From Forficula auricularia (Eukaryota; Arthropoda; Insecta; Dermaptera; Forficulidae), in the NCBI GenBank assembly GCA_024734495.1, contig JALMQS010000066.1, forward strand, positions 6,505,795-6,569,794: DNA of 64,000 nucleotides, written 5' to 3'. The translations under genes and the position numbers were made by a program. Positions within the stretch are counted from its first letter, which is position 1; each line of letters opens with the position of its first letter. Shown in pieces: positions 49,201 through 58,789 of this stretch. Under the pieces are notes generated by a model. The model had not been told where the DNA came from, made no database searches, and worked only from the letters and a program-made list of their open reading frames with translations.

Positions 49201-50948
49201 TTCATTAAAATCTTACTGAAACGAATATTACTAAAAACAAAATATTAGTTAATTATTGATAAATATGAAATAATTGAGCCGTTTATTTTGAAAGTGGCCT
49301 AAGTCCATTACTTGTTATTTTGAGATATTCGTATTTATATTTTTATAAATACATATATTTATATATATATTTTGATCTATTTATTTTGACGAATTGATTA
49401 GGATATTGTACTTCTTTGGCTATGATATAAATATGAAAAGAAGATATCAATGTCTAACTAAATCTGTCATAAATTCATTTTTTTCAAAATAAACGGCTCA
49501 ATTAAAATATTAAGTTCTTTTCTAATAGAAATAAAATTCTTTGTAGTTTTCTTCAGATCTAGAGAACTCTCAAGAAAATTATTAATTTAAAAATTGACTT
49601 GATCAAAGCCTGAAGAATGCAAATTGCATGCGAGTAGTCATATTTGGTTGTCTAAATACAGGCGTTGTCATAAAGTGCTGCCCTCTTCCGATCTTTTTTG
49701 TGTTAAAACTTTGTTGAATAGGTAGAAAGGTAGAATAGTCAATTATATATGTATACCAGGCACTTCTCTATAAATTTTTTGCAAATATCTAAGCTAATTT
49801 TGTTGAAAAAAAGATAACTTTATTTTTAACCGACTTCAAAAAAGGAGGAGGTTCTCAATTCGACTGAATTTTTTGTCTATGTACTCGATTTCTACGCCTA
49901 TTGTGAACCGATTTTGATGATTTTTTTTGCAATGTGTTCAGTATAGCTTCCGATTGGCAAAAAACTAAATTTCATTGGTATTGAACCTTTTTTGCTATGT
50001 ATCTTCACCCATAACTTCTTTGTTTATGTTTATTTGTTTTGTTTATATAACTTTTAGTGCATTTTATTTTATTTTTGAGTTCTTATTATTTTATTTGTTG
50101 AATTTAATTTTTTTTTTGAACTTTTGAGTTTGGATTTAAATATTTAAATATAATTTTCAAATACTGATGAAAAAACCCTTGAAAAACATTATATTTTTTG
50201 ACCTCAAACCTGATATTTAATTCGTTATAATATTTTACAATTTTTTTTTGTAATCATAAGCTCCACAGATAATTTTCCAGACGGGTGGTCACAAAATTTG
50301 GAAACAAATAATTACACCAATAATTTTTTATTCAATTATTTAATATTTTTTCACAATTAGATCATAGAATAAAGTATTGCATTAATACAAAAACACAAAT
50401 ATAATGTAAATAAATTTAAAATATAAACTAATCTTTTTTTAAAATTCATATTTTTTAAACTAAAGTTTAATATATTGTAGATATTATGAACATTTAAATC
50501 ACATAATTATTAAATAATTCAGATTAAATTGGTGTATCTTTTGAACCTCAATGCCTTGTTAATATGAGGGTTTTACTTGAGAGATTATCGGTTCAAATGC
50601 TCACTTTGTAATTTCTTTTTTTCATTTAAGAAATTATATTTTCTCAACTCCATGAGAGAGAGAGCATTTTCACCCCTCGGTGGATATCTATGTATATTAT
50701 TTAATCTGTCGATATAAAGTACATCATTAGAAATTAATTTGTTTTTCATTTGCAGGTATCGAAAAGCAGCTTTGGCTCCAGCCTTACCGTATCCTCCAAT
50801 GGTGCCTAGAGGCTCAGAAGCATATCCACGAGCATCACGTCAACCACCTGAAGGAGCTAATGTCGGCGAAAATGTCTTCTTTTGTCGACGCGTTTATGAT
50901 TTCCGACAGCGACGCGTTCGGTCCTTAGCACGAGGAGGACCCCAGTGA
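34003..50948 (+). CDS. wge: BAH-domain chromatin protein, winged eye/BAHD1-like (seven exons)
   Basis: Joining 34003-34239, 38710-39016, 44325-44590, 46889-47437, 47695-47857, 48233-48401 and 50756-50948 gives 1884 nt, 627 codons plus stop, with every junction GT/AG and every phase consistent. Residues 1-79 are Tyr/Pro-rich with 17 Ala. Residues 80-270 are Pro-rich with a Cys block ([11 protein letters not shown]). Residues 271-420 are acidic, then basic ([14 protein letters not shown]). The BAH domain is about 437-610: [44 protein letters not shown] and [15 protein letters not shown] domains bind nucleosomes. In BAHD1 and relatives an aromatic cage including the WYY block reads H3K27me3, so a repressive chromatin role is likely. 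The first exon starts right after an acceptor, so upstream exons may be missing. Confidence 0.9.
34457..34770. repeat. Foldback element, arms about 135-150 bp
   Basis: Arms 34461-34594 and 34621-34769 are inverted copies (ATGTTGCAGTAAAACCCCG outer, GACCTTCCGCCTCA inner), with a 26-bp loop. TATATGTTGCAG and CTGCAACATATA are the extreme ends. No ribozyme core was found in it. Confidence 0.8.
34777..34957. mobile_element. hAT-like MITE, second copy of the 180-538 family
   Basis: The body 34785-34949 has perfect 17-bp inverted ends CGAGGGGTGAACCGCGA and a perfect 8-bp duplication ATTTATAG (34777-34784, 34950-34957). It keeps the GGTGTACACCTA block of the first copy but only traces of the 20-bp minisatellite. 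Confidence 0.9.
34975..35030 (-). ncRNA. Hammerhead ribozyme, family B variant, decayed
   Basis: On the - strand: CTGATGA (35014-35008), imperfect hairpin AAGTT-CAA-ACCTT, GAAAC (34991-34987), TATA loop, GCC in place of GTC. Confidence 0.6.
35656..35851. mobile_element. hAT MITE with CAGGGCC ends
   Basis: The body 35664-35843 starts CAGGGCCGCATTAA and ends TTAATGCGGCCCTG apart from one base. The flanks GTTATAAA and GATATAAA agree at 7 of 8 positions. The inner CCCTAGGCAATGCCCC is typical of widespread hAT MITEs. Confidence 0.85.
36255..37175. repeat. Large foldback, arms about 215 bp
   Basis: Arms 36264-36480 and 36955-37165 are inverted copies (GAAAGTTTTGGGGTAGT outer; TTCGTAAATAACCTT inner). 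The centre of about 470 bp is not paired. ORFs inside read the repeat. A hAT-like start CAGTGACGTAGCCAG lies just outside at 36209. Confidence 0.75.
38710..39016 (+). CDS. wge: Exon 2 (proline-rich)
   Basis: Starts GTGTATCC after GTGCGTAG and ends before GTACGTGC, 307 nt, leaving one base for the next codon. Product: a low-complexity Pro/Ser/Thr/Gln region with Tyr ([10 protein letters not shown]), probably disordered. Its GC content is far above the surrounding intron. Confidence 0.85.
39257..39692. mobile_element. hAT MITE carrying a nested inverted-arm element
   Basis: The body 39266-39683 starts CATGGGCGCCGGCAGTGG and ends CCTGCCTGCGCCCAG, with the duplication GCTCATTGT on both sides (39257-39265, 39684-39692). 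A related end occurs at 61680 (ATGGGCGTCCGCAGAGG). Confidence 0.75.
39451..39632. mobile_element. Inverted-arm element with family A tail, nested in the hAT MITE
   Basis: A perfect 11-bp duplication TTAATAGTATA (39451-39461, 39622-39632). The left tail AAGTTAGGTGTTGGTTTTAG then GTGAAACATTTT is unpaired. Arms AAAACTTGAGCAAAATGCGA and its complement follow. The loop is short and no hammerhead core is left. A single arm of the same kind is at 37256-37300. Confidence 0.8.
43043..44137 (+). repeat. Repeat family P, copy 2
   Basis: Starts TTTATCCAATGCGAAGTATG, parallels copy 1 at 14721 for most of its length, but has only about two of the 118-bp units (near 43744 and 43864) and a rearranged end. 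Confidence 0.8.
44325..44590 (+). CDS. wge: Exon 3 (cysteine block, Pro/Ala-rich)
   Basis: 266 nt from ATGCAGCT after GTTTTTAG to TTGCAG before GTACCC. The first two bases complete a codon begun in exon 2. It contains [11 protein letters not shown] and Pro/Ala-rich text. A stop lies 9 bases beyond the donor in the read-through frame. Confidence 0.85.
44705..45160. repeat. Foldback with 200-bp arms
   Basis: Arms 44715-44916 and 44979-45150 are inverted copies, ending at GCACCGACTTCAAAA. The outer text (TGAGTTCTTATTATTTTATT) recurs at 50070-50100 next to ACCGACTTCAAAAAAGGAGG at 49831, so the two share an origin. Confidence 0.8.
46083..46333. mobile_element. Retrozyme-like element, family B copy 3
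   Basis: The body 46095-46321 is flanked by ATACCATATATA and ATATCATATATT (10 of 12 identical). One arm is complete, the other partly replaced (GCAGCAGGAAAATATACG). The tail complement of AAGTTTTTGCCGAGTAGCAG is at the right. It lies in intron 3 of the BAH gene. Confidence 0.85.
46146..46212 (-). ncRNA. Hammerhead ribozyme with an intact core, family B copy 3
   Basis: On the - strand: CTGATGA (46193-46187), perfect hairpin GAGGGC-AAA-GCCCTC, GAAAC (46170-46166), TATA loop of a two-pair helix III, then the cleavage triplet GTC (46161-46159). Helix I starts with TC/GA, then an internal loop, then TTATAA/TTGTAA. All conserved core bases are present. One unpaired A lies between CTGATGA and helix II, as in the other copies. 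Confidence 0.85.
46889..47437 (+). CDS. wge: Exon 4 (acidic/basic linker and start of BAH)
   Basis: 549 nt, 183 codons, phase 0 at both ends, from GTGGCTCC after TATATCAG to TTTTATTACG before GTAAAT. It encodes Glu/Pro-rich text, two basic patches that could be nuclear localisation signals (KRKRKAP and KRRRH) and the start of the BAH fold ([12 protein letters not shown]). Confidence 0.9.
47695..47857 (+). CDS. wge: Exon 5 (BAH domain)
   Basis: 163 nt after TTTTTATAG, ending before GTAATA and leaving one base. It encodes [26 protein letters not shown] and [15 protein letters not shown]. Confidence 0.92.
48233..48401 (+). CDS. wge: Exon 6 (BAH domain core)
   Basis: 169 nt after TGTTTTCAG, ending before GTAATT with two bases over. 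It encodes [27 protein letters not shown] and [11 protein letters not shown], the most conserved part of the domain. Confidence 0.95.
48463..48822 (+). mobile_element. tRNA-derived SINE
   Basis: A tRNA-like head has an exact A box TGGTATAATGG (48477-48487) and an exact B box GGTTCGATTCC (48521-48531). The T arm folds (TCGGG/CCCGG), but the anticodon and variable region are about seven bases too short for a tRNA. A roughly 270-bp body follows, ending in a 16-base A tail (48807-48822). Flanking duplications are not evident. Confidence 0.8.
49829..50115. repeat. ACCGACTTC repeat
   Basis: Starts ACCGACTTCAAAAAAGGAGG then AGGTTCTCAATTCGACTG, a motif that recurs in many insect genomes, and ends with the same text as the arm of the foldback at 45060-45120. 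Confidence 0.6.
50756..50948 (+). CDS. wge: Exon 7 (end of BAH domain and stop)
   Basis: Starts GTATCGAAAAG after TTTGCAG, completing an Arg codon. It encodes [14 protein letters not shown] and ends RGGPQ-stop (TGA 50946-50948). Confidence 0.93.
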
Positions 50949-51013
50949 ATTTCTACCAAGCAACCAATGCTGCATTTATCTCTTTCTGAACTAAGGGTGG
51001 GGGTCCCAATAAA
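50949..51013 (+). terminator. 3' UTR start and first poly(A) signal of the BAH gene
   Basis: AATAAA lies at 51008-51013, 60 bases after the stop. Whether it is used is not known, and further AT-rich signals follow. Confidence 0.5.
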
Positions 51014-53300
51014 ATCTTAAGCGCGTTGATATAATATATGTATATTTTTCTTCCTAGAAGATAATTATTGTTTAAGTATTCAACAACGCATAAACAGAAA
51101 AAACAAACAAAAATCAATCGCATTTTTTTCCTTATTTATTCATATTTTGAGAGAGTCATTTATTGCCCAAGGCTATTTTGTCAAATTCAATTTATATGAG
51201 GGCTTCGTTCTATGGATTATATCATATTGAGGTCCTTATTTTTATGTGGCAATTCTATATTAGACATTCGTACACATGGTGAAAGGCTTATTTATCATCG
51301 ACAAGCCGAACACCTTAAATAATCGGTTAAAATCGTTAGATTTTGTTAAGAATATATGGAACAATATCTTTAACTTTTTAATATTATATTATTATTATTA
51401 TTATTATTATATTATATTATTATATTTTTTCCTTTCAAAAGTCTTCATTTGTCTTTCTGTATGACAATGGATGGCTTCTTTAAACTCTCTCTCTTTTGTA
51501 GCAATTAGTATTTATTTGTTATCTTTGTTAAAAAGTCATAATACATAATGAACAATATAAATATATATATTTCTTTGAAATTACTTACACAGACATATTT
51601 ATATATCTACATATATATATAGATATATATAGATATATAGGTACATAGTTATACGAATTATCTATATTGTTTCCGTTGTTATAACAATTCTACAATACGC
51701 TGCTTTTTTTGTCATGTCAAGGTGTTTGTTTTATTGATGCGTAAACGCGCTTCCGCCACCTGTTTCAAATTAAAAAAAAATACTTTTACTTACTATATAT
51801 AGATATAGTTAAGTAAAAGAAAAAACAAACAAACCATATATACATATTTTTTACGAGAATTAAATATTTTTACCAGAATGAATAAATAAATAATAAGTAT
51901 AATAAATAATAATAAAACACACACACACAAGTGGATTTATTGAAATTTTCCAAAGATTGGGGATTTGTTGTTCCCATTGCGAGAACAAAGCATTTTTTTC
52001 TATACCACTGTAAAGGATGTAATTATATCCATCAAGTGACAATTATCAAAAATAACTACATTTGATGATTCCTATGAATTCTAAAATATCAAAAATTATT
52101 AAACAAAACAAAAAATATATTTCTAACTAGTATTGTATCAAAAGAGATTTGAATTCAGTGTGCGGCTAGGCAAACAGGTGTCTGTTAGTGGGTGTCTTTT
52201 CGCCCCTTTTAGTCATTTTTCACTTTTTTTTTTAGTCCTTTAATATATTATAATAGTGACGCCCTAGTGTCGCCGGTTTAGTTCATCATTGCTTTTCATT
52301 ATTCAATAGAGATTGTCTTGTGGGTCTTCTACCTTTGCTTGCAAGTAGGAAATCCAAAATAAAAGAAAAAAATTATTATGTATGTATCGGTTTAAAATGT
52401 CAGTGTACGTGTATATGTGTGTAAGAAGAATTTTTAACACAATGAGAATTTGAAAGAATAAAAGTATGTATGAGTCTGTAATCAAATTCAGAAGTATGCA
52501 TGTGGAATTGTTTGTTCGTTATTGAGGATCTCGTCAATTAATTCTTTTAATTTTTAAACTATTTTTTTTCAAGGTTTTTAAATAGTAGTTGTTAAATTTT
52601 TAAGAAGAAAACAAAGATTGTGTCTTTTGTTGATGTAATTAAAGATACACATGAATAATTACAAACAAATATGTATTATTAAAAAAATAGATAAAATTAT
52701 TTTTAAAAAACAATTTAAAAAAGAAAGTTTACATTTTTTTGAAAAAAAATTTCTTTACTAATTATGAATACACCAGATTTAACATTTTTAAGTGGAAAGG
52801 AGAAATTTTTCCAAAAAATTTAAACTTTCTTTTAAAAAAAATTTTTTTTTAATAATAATTTTATTTATATATGTAATGATGTGTGTATATTTTATCTATT
52901 TGAGCTACCATTTCCTATGCTTTTTACCTTTAACTTCTTCTCTTCTAAATATTATATTTGAATTTGTTATTTTACACTTAAGTCGTAAAGAAATGCCTCC
53001 CAATGGTGTAAGGGATTTAACTCTATCACATATGAAGAGGTATTATCTTACGACATAATGTTTAAATAAAAAAATTCAATAATGTTTAAATAAAAAAATT
53101 CAAATGATAAATACAAATACGTACCTAGTTTCAAATTAATAAAATTATATTTTTATATAAATAAAAAAATACAATTCTTTTTATAAAACAATTATAGTAC
53201 GTGAAATATTTCGGGAAATTTTTTCCTTTTATCAATCATAAAAGTGGAAGTCATTTCAGCTTTAAATTTTATGATTAATAAAGAAAAAACTGCAAATTTA
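51014..53300. other. AT-rich 3' flank of the BAH gene
   Basis: No gene. Simple repeats include (TTA)n at 51384-51425, (TA/GA)n near 51600-51645 and (CA)n at 51917-51929. Confidence 0.6.
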
Positions 53301-53399
53301 ATTGAAAAGTTTTTGTTTTGCCGAGAGTAGCAGAGTTGTTGATTCACAAAGAGAAACAAAGAGGTTGTCTATATCGAGATGATATATCTGTATATATAT

Positions 53400-53462
53400 T
53401 ATTTATTTGTTTGAGACTATAGTTTCGAAGACTTGGTCTTCATCATCAGTCTTTCTTCAATT
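53400..53462 (-). ncRNA. Hammerhead ribozyme, family B variant, core intact
   Basis: On the - strand: CTGATGA (53449-53443), an unpaired T, perfect hairpin GAAGAC-CAA-GTCTTC, GAAAC (53426-53422), TATA, GTC (53417-53415). Helix I outside the first TC/GA pairs is weak. Confidence 0.75.
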
Positions 53463-53624
53463 ATAAATGTTTTTCATGGACTCAATATCATATGGATATT
53501 GAAAACTTGGTGTTCCTTCATCACTGGTGGTCGACCTTTTATTCAGCAAACGATGGATGTAATTTGAAGATCTGGACGACGCTTCAAACGCAGAATACTC
53601 AGAACAGGAAACAATTGATGTAAA

Positions 53625-53944
53625 CGGACACTGCACGAAGAATTGATCTTTGGAAATCAATCAAGATGGATGCGATGACTTGTTCTTAGAAGATCCAATG
53701 CTGATATGCAGCAAACTGCGACGCAACGGATAAACTTTGCCGGACACTACACGAAGAATTGATCTTTAGAAGATCAAACAATATGGATATGACTCTTCAA
53801 AAAGCTCCAAACACGAAACGCGACGCAACGGAGAAACTTTGAGCGGACACTACACGAAGAATTGATCTTTAGAAGATCAATCAAGATGGATATGACTCTT
53901 CAAAAATCTCCAAACACGAAACGCGACGCAACGGATAACCGTCG
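53625..53944. repeat. Three tandem units of about 102-116 bp
   Basis: Units begin CGGACACTACACGAAGAATT (first copy CTGCACG) at about 53625, 53741 and 53843 and end with GCGACGCAACGGA. Confidence 0.85.
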
Positions 53945-54839
53945 CAAAGACTAGCCCGTGTAGGTTCGTCAAAGTTTCCGTTGAATGCTTCTGTGTTTGT
54001 TTTTTGTATTTGCATCCATTACTACCCTCAAAGCTCAATCTTTCAAAATTCCAAAAGTTATCCACAAGCGTTTCAAATTGCTTTATGAATATATCCATCT
54101 TTGATGACTTTAGTGGAACAACACAAAGAATGCAAAGCATCCGTTGTGTCTAGTTTCAAAGCCATTCCTTTAAGATTACACAATCCTTTGATTGATCTCA
54201 AATATCTGCTCGTGAAGCGCAAAGTTTATCCAAGCAGTCGCTTGAAGCAGTTTTTGAAGAAAACAGAATCCATCTGATTGACTTCAAAAGAACAATTTCT
54301 GTGAAACACACATCACGAATGAAAGCTCGTCTGAGTACCGTGTCGAGCGTCAAAGGATCCCGTTTCACCATCCACGTTTCCATACAAAGGTCAACGCATC
54401 AAATATTACAAACATCAAGTTTCAGAAAGACCTACAAGCGGATATTGAGTCCATGAAAAGCATTGAATGAAGAAAGACTGAGATAAAACACTTCTGTCTG
54501 TCTAGTGGAAGTCTCAAACATGAAGAAAAGGTATAAGATTATCCGATAGGTCTGCTTGAAAAATTCTGCCAGAGTGTTTCAAACTCTTACTTTAAACTGC
54601 AACTATGACTTCTGTGAAGCGGATGACTAATAAAAAGTCTTAGTTCAGATGATAGCATGAAAAATTTCTTCCAAAACTGCTCTCAATGCATTAAACTTCC
54701 TCTGTTAAATAAATAAACTGCAACGAGATTGTTGCTAAACTATCTGCATAAAGTCATTTGAATTCAATGAAGTATTTCCATTCCGCATACGAATCCGCAA
54801 GGGCTGCTCGTATACTATAATCCAGATTAAAATAGAAAC

Positions 54840-55375
54840 AAGCTAAAGAATTTCAAAAGTACGATCTACTGAGTAAAGTACTTTAAAATATCTACTCAAA
54901 AACTTTATTTAACCTTTGAAATTCCAAGGTATTTAATTAGGATGTTAAATTTCATCAAAATTGCTAAGCCAATAAGATATTTAGAAAAAACTAAAAAAGT
55001 CGAAATAAAAATAATGTTGTAATATACAAATAAACTAATCATATTACGAAAGAACGACAGTTTTCGTTTCATTTCAATTGCAATGCGGAAAATCAAGCAA
55101 AAGATAATATGCGCATAATTATGCATCCGCGCATCCATCCATACGCACGTGTACCAAATGAAAAATCGTGCCTTTTGGCTTTCCTTTGACGAGATTCCGG
55201 CAATGGTAAACCGTCACGTGCGCACCAAATCAATTGAATACTACAATGTATTCTTAATTGCTCCAAGGTTCCGTAGTCTTTGCCTGAGGACCTCTTTTGT
55301 GTAGAAGCCACGCTTGTCTTAGAGAGCGATTGCAATACTTTACCCATGCTTTGCATTGGATAAAGTAAAAGAAGA
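54840..55375 (-). repeat. Repeat family P, inverted partial copy
   Basis: The complement starts at TTTATCCAATGCAAAGCATG (55370) and matches the first 570 bp of copies 1 and 2, without the 118-bp units. A further end of the family is at 56022-56062. Confidence 0.75.
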
Positions 55376-55412
55376 AGCAAGTTCAGCTTTTAAATTTTAT
55401 TATCAATTTTTA

Positions 55413-55965
55413 ATTGAATGGGCAAGTAGCTCGAGTAGTGAGGAAAGACTTACACATATCAAATAAGGTGTAATTTACTGAAATCTTCCTTTTCCTTTCA
55501 AACCAGTTTCGGCGATTCTTTCCTTCAGGGGTTCGTGTCAATGACTGAAAGCTAGTTAAATGCTTCCTTCTTCTTCTCCACAAGCAGTGTTTAAAACCGT
55601 TTTCTTCTGTAGAGGCATAGAAAAACATTTTTTTTCTTCCTTTTCTTAATTAATAATTAAGAAAAAAAAATTGTTTTTCTATGCCTAATTGATAAATAAG
55701 AAAAAAAAATTGTTTTTCTATGCCTCTGCTAGAAAAAAGTTTTAAACACTGCTGTGGATGGAGGAAGGAAGCATTTTATTTGTTTCCTTTATTGACCCCT
55801 TGAAACCCTGAAGAGGGAGGGAAGAATCCTCCGAAAAGTCGGTTTGAAGGGAAGGGAGGAAGGATTCCAATAAATTGCACCTTATTTGATATGTGTTAAT
55901 TTATTCTTTCCTCACTACCCCTGGGCTGCCTTCCATTACATTCAATTAAAAGTTCTACCAGTCCG
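55413..55965. repeat. Long foldback between two family P ends
   Basis: Arms 55415-55635 and 55728-55965 are imperfect inverted copies (TTGAATGGGCAAGTAGC outer; TTTTTCTATGCCTC inner). Confidence 0.7.
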
Positions 55966-56062
55966 TCTCTCTCCAGAGAAAATTTCGTTGCAAAAAAAAA
56001 AAGTAAAAAAAAACGAGACCGATTACAATACTTTCCCCATGCTTCGCATTGGATAAAGTAAA

Positions 56063-57050
56063 AATATTATAAATAAAGGAAACAATTTTACCCAAACTCC
56101 AATTGTTTTATAGTATTGAATCATTATTTTGATTTTAATAAAAGAAAAGTATTTATTTATTAATATAGGTATTGATGAAATCCAAAACATTATATTTATA
56201 ATTGTATATAAATTATTCATGTGTACATTAATTTTTTACATTAAGTAGAGGACACACTCTTTGATTTATTCTTTTTTCTTCTTCTTTTGAAAAAAATATC
56301 AAATCAAAATAGCTTTATTTCATATTAAAAATTCAAAAAAATATAGTTGATTTTTGTTTTCACTTTTTTTTTATTATAATTCTATCTTTTAATTATTTAA
56401 TAATTATTATTTTAATATTTATTTAATTTACTATGCATTACAGTAGTCATAAAGTTCTTCTTTTTTTTTTTGTTATGTTTAATTATGAATATTAATATAT
56501 TGGTTCATTTTTATTTAAGAATAAAAAAACAAAACAATTTAATATATCAAATTTCTTTAAAAACAAAAAAATCAAATTTTCTTATAACGAGTGTAAAATT
56601 TTTATCCTAATTCTAGAATTAATTTTATACCAAAAATATATATTTACACACTTTTTAAATATTAATAAAAAATATATATATGATAATATATACCTATATG
56701 TATTCTAAAATGTTTAATTTTGTTATTTTACTATGAATAAAATAAATTCATAAAAAATAAAATATACAAATAGAAAAAATATTAATCAGTCTTTTTTTTA
56801 AATAAAATTTTATTCATTATTATTTTTTTATTTATTTTTATTTATTTATTATTATTATTTTTTTTTTGGGATTATAATTTTTTTCTCTATATTATTTTCT
56901 TCCGCTTCTCATAATCATTAAAGAACGATGTTGAGTTGCTTTCATTATTTGAGATTCTTTTAAGTTGAAAAGTTTAATCTTTAACTTTCTAGTTTAGGTA
57001 TTTTTGATGAGATAATTTTAATACACAATGTCTTCTTCTTATTCTTCTTC
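56063..57050. other. AT-rich, low-complexity stretch
   Basis: No gene. If the exon at 57051-57212 is real, this would be its 3' UTR and downstream region on the - strand. Confidence 0.5.
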
Positions 57051-57212
57051 TTAAGAAGCCTCTCTTTGACCAATTGATGAATCCTCTTCTTCAGAAGTTG
57101 AAGACCAACTATTCAACCATCTTCTTGGTGGTCTTCCATTTAGTCTTTTTACTTCACCTGGAAATTCTTCCATTGCCTTTCTTGCAAGTCTAACTCCGAC
57201 ATATTTTTGAAA
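57051..57212 (-). CDS. Probable terminal exon of an unrecognised gene
   Basis: On the - strand, ATTTAG is followed by 53 clean codons and TAA (57053-57051). The text includes VGVRLARKAMEEFPG, RLNGRPPRRWLNSW and an acidic Ser/Glu end (STSEEEDSSIGQREAS). Composition, codon mix and the basic-then-acidic layout look like protein, not repeat. It is too short to stand out as an ORF. No family is recognised. Upstream exons were not found in the window. Confidence 0.5.
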   Translation of the reverse strand, partial: FQKYVGVRLARKAMEEFPGEVKRLNGRPPRRWLNSWSSTSEEEDSSIGQREAS

Positions 57213-58789
57213 CTAAATTATATTAACGAAATGTACCTAAATGTCGTAGTACACCTAAATGTGCTTATGTCTTAACATTTATTAGATTGCAATGCATTTT
57301 TCGAAAACCTATAGCACGACTATTAGCCTTTTCTGTTGGGCAATTTAGTGCCCACATTCCTACACTCAGTGCGCAATTGAGTCCAACAGGAAAATGCTAT
57401 TAATAGAATCAGGAGGACTTAGACTTTCGGAAATAAATATTTTTTTAAAAGACAATTTTACCAGTTGAGATATTTTTGCAGCGAATGCGAACTGTATTTC
57501 TAAAAGTGAAAAACTATATTCTAAGAGTAACTTAATCAGCCAAAAAATTTAATGGCCGGACCTTCGTAAATTATTCACTGCCGTCGTATTGTTCAACCTG
57601 CTTAGTCTATACTAAATCCCCCACTGACTTCATTTAATTGTATCCTCAATTCTTATAATATATATATCTATAGGTTTGTGTCTTTTCTTATTTTAATACT
57701 CATAAAGTATCATTTTGATTTGCCATATTAATATCTTTTTTTGCTTGTTGATCTTTTATACATGAAACAGCTTTTGGGGAATTTGATTAAAACAAGAGAA
57801 AAGGGTATATTCTTATCTTGATCGACAAATTTATTTGTGTTTCTTCTGATTGAATTTTTTAAGCGTCTGAATATTCGTGCCCATTTTTGCTTTTTCTCTC
57901 CTCTTCTTTCTTCTTCTTTTTTTTCTGGGTTCTTTTGCTTCAGAAGCCAGTTAATATATAGGAGTATTTGTATGTATATCTATAAGATTTGTGCATTTTC
58001 TTATGTGAATAGTCAATTTTCTCTATAATTTAGGACTTGTTTTGATGTTCAATCTCTTATTAGTGAAACCACTTGGGGAAAAAGAAGAAAATTTTAAAAT
58101 GTTTATCTTGCCCTCGAGTGGCATGTTTTTATTTCCCATATTAAATCACAGATATCGTTTTCCGTTGGGCGATTTATTGCACATTTTCTTGCATTCGGTG
58201 TAACTGTTAGCTTGGAAATCTAAATAAACATAATTAAGTAACAAGTGAGCGTCTCGAAATTTCAAAAAAGCTTTTTTGATGTCATGAGTTTAAAAATTCA
58301 AAACATCATTTAGTTTTGATGTGAATTTAATGAAATTCAATAAGACTTATCAAAGATCTAATTAAATAGATTTGATTACACGTTGAAAGGATCTATCGTC
58401 CTCTCACGCCTGGTCAACTAAGATAGCACTCTGGTTCGATTTCATAGAAAACTATGACTTAATTTAACATCGAATCAAACTTACCTAATTAGAAATTCTT
58501 TTTGAATTACTCTAAATAAATATAATACATACAGAAGTCATGTTCTAAAATTCATAAAACTATAACTATACTCAGCAGCAAAGTTAACCGCCCACCTAAG
58601 TTTTATTAAATATGACAAGTAATAAAACAAATTTTCACTTAATTTATTTATTACATTCCAATTTCTAGGATCATAAAGATTAAAAATCATACAGCTTTTG
58701 ATGAAAAATATCATTTTTGCAGTGAAAACCATTTTTACATCAGTACGTAATTTTTCAAATTTATTTATTGAATTTAATATTTTAATAAC
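57213..58789. other. Non-coding stretch with a local duplication
   Basis: The segments 57650-57900 and 57950-58200 resemble each other loosely (ATCTATAGGTTTGTGTC / ATCTATAAGATTTGTGC), and TGTTGGGCAATTTAGTGC (57337) resembles CGTTGGGCGATTTATTGC (58164). No gene was seen. Confidence 0.4.

Larger units (their letters stand above)
48402..50755 (+). other. Intron 6 (2354 bp)
   Basis: Holds a tRNA-derived SINE (48463-48822), a copy of the short repeat seen at 4380 (about 49600-49690) and the ACCGACTTC repeat (49829-50110). Confidence 0.8.
53301..54540 (-). mobile_element. Large hammerhead element, family B, with internal tandem repeats
   Basis: The left end carries the family tail (GTTTTGCCGAGAGTAGCAG). 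GAGGTTGTC and the ribozyme follow. Inverted arms lie at 53449-53490 and 54440-54482 (TTTCATGGACTCAATATC and complement). The centre contains three tandem units of 102-116 bp and coding-like but unrecognised text. The right boundary and target duplication were not found. Confidence 0.6.

Noticed and set aside
55093..55380. 95-codon - strand ORF
   Set aside because: It lies wholly in repeat P and is not open in the other copies.
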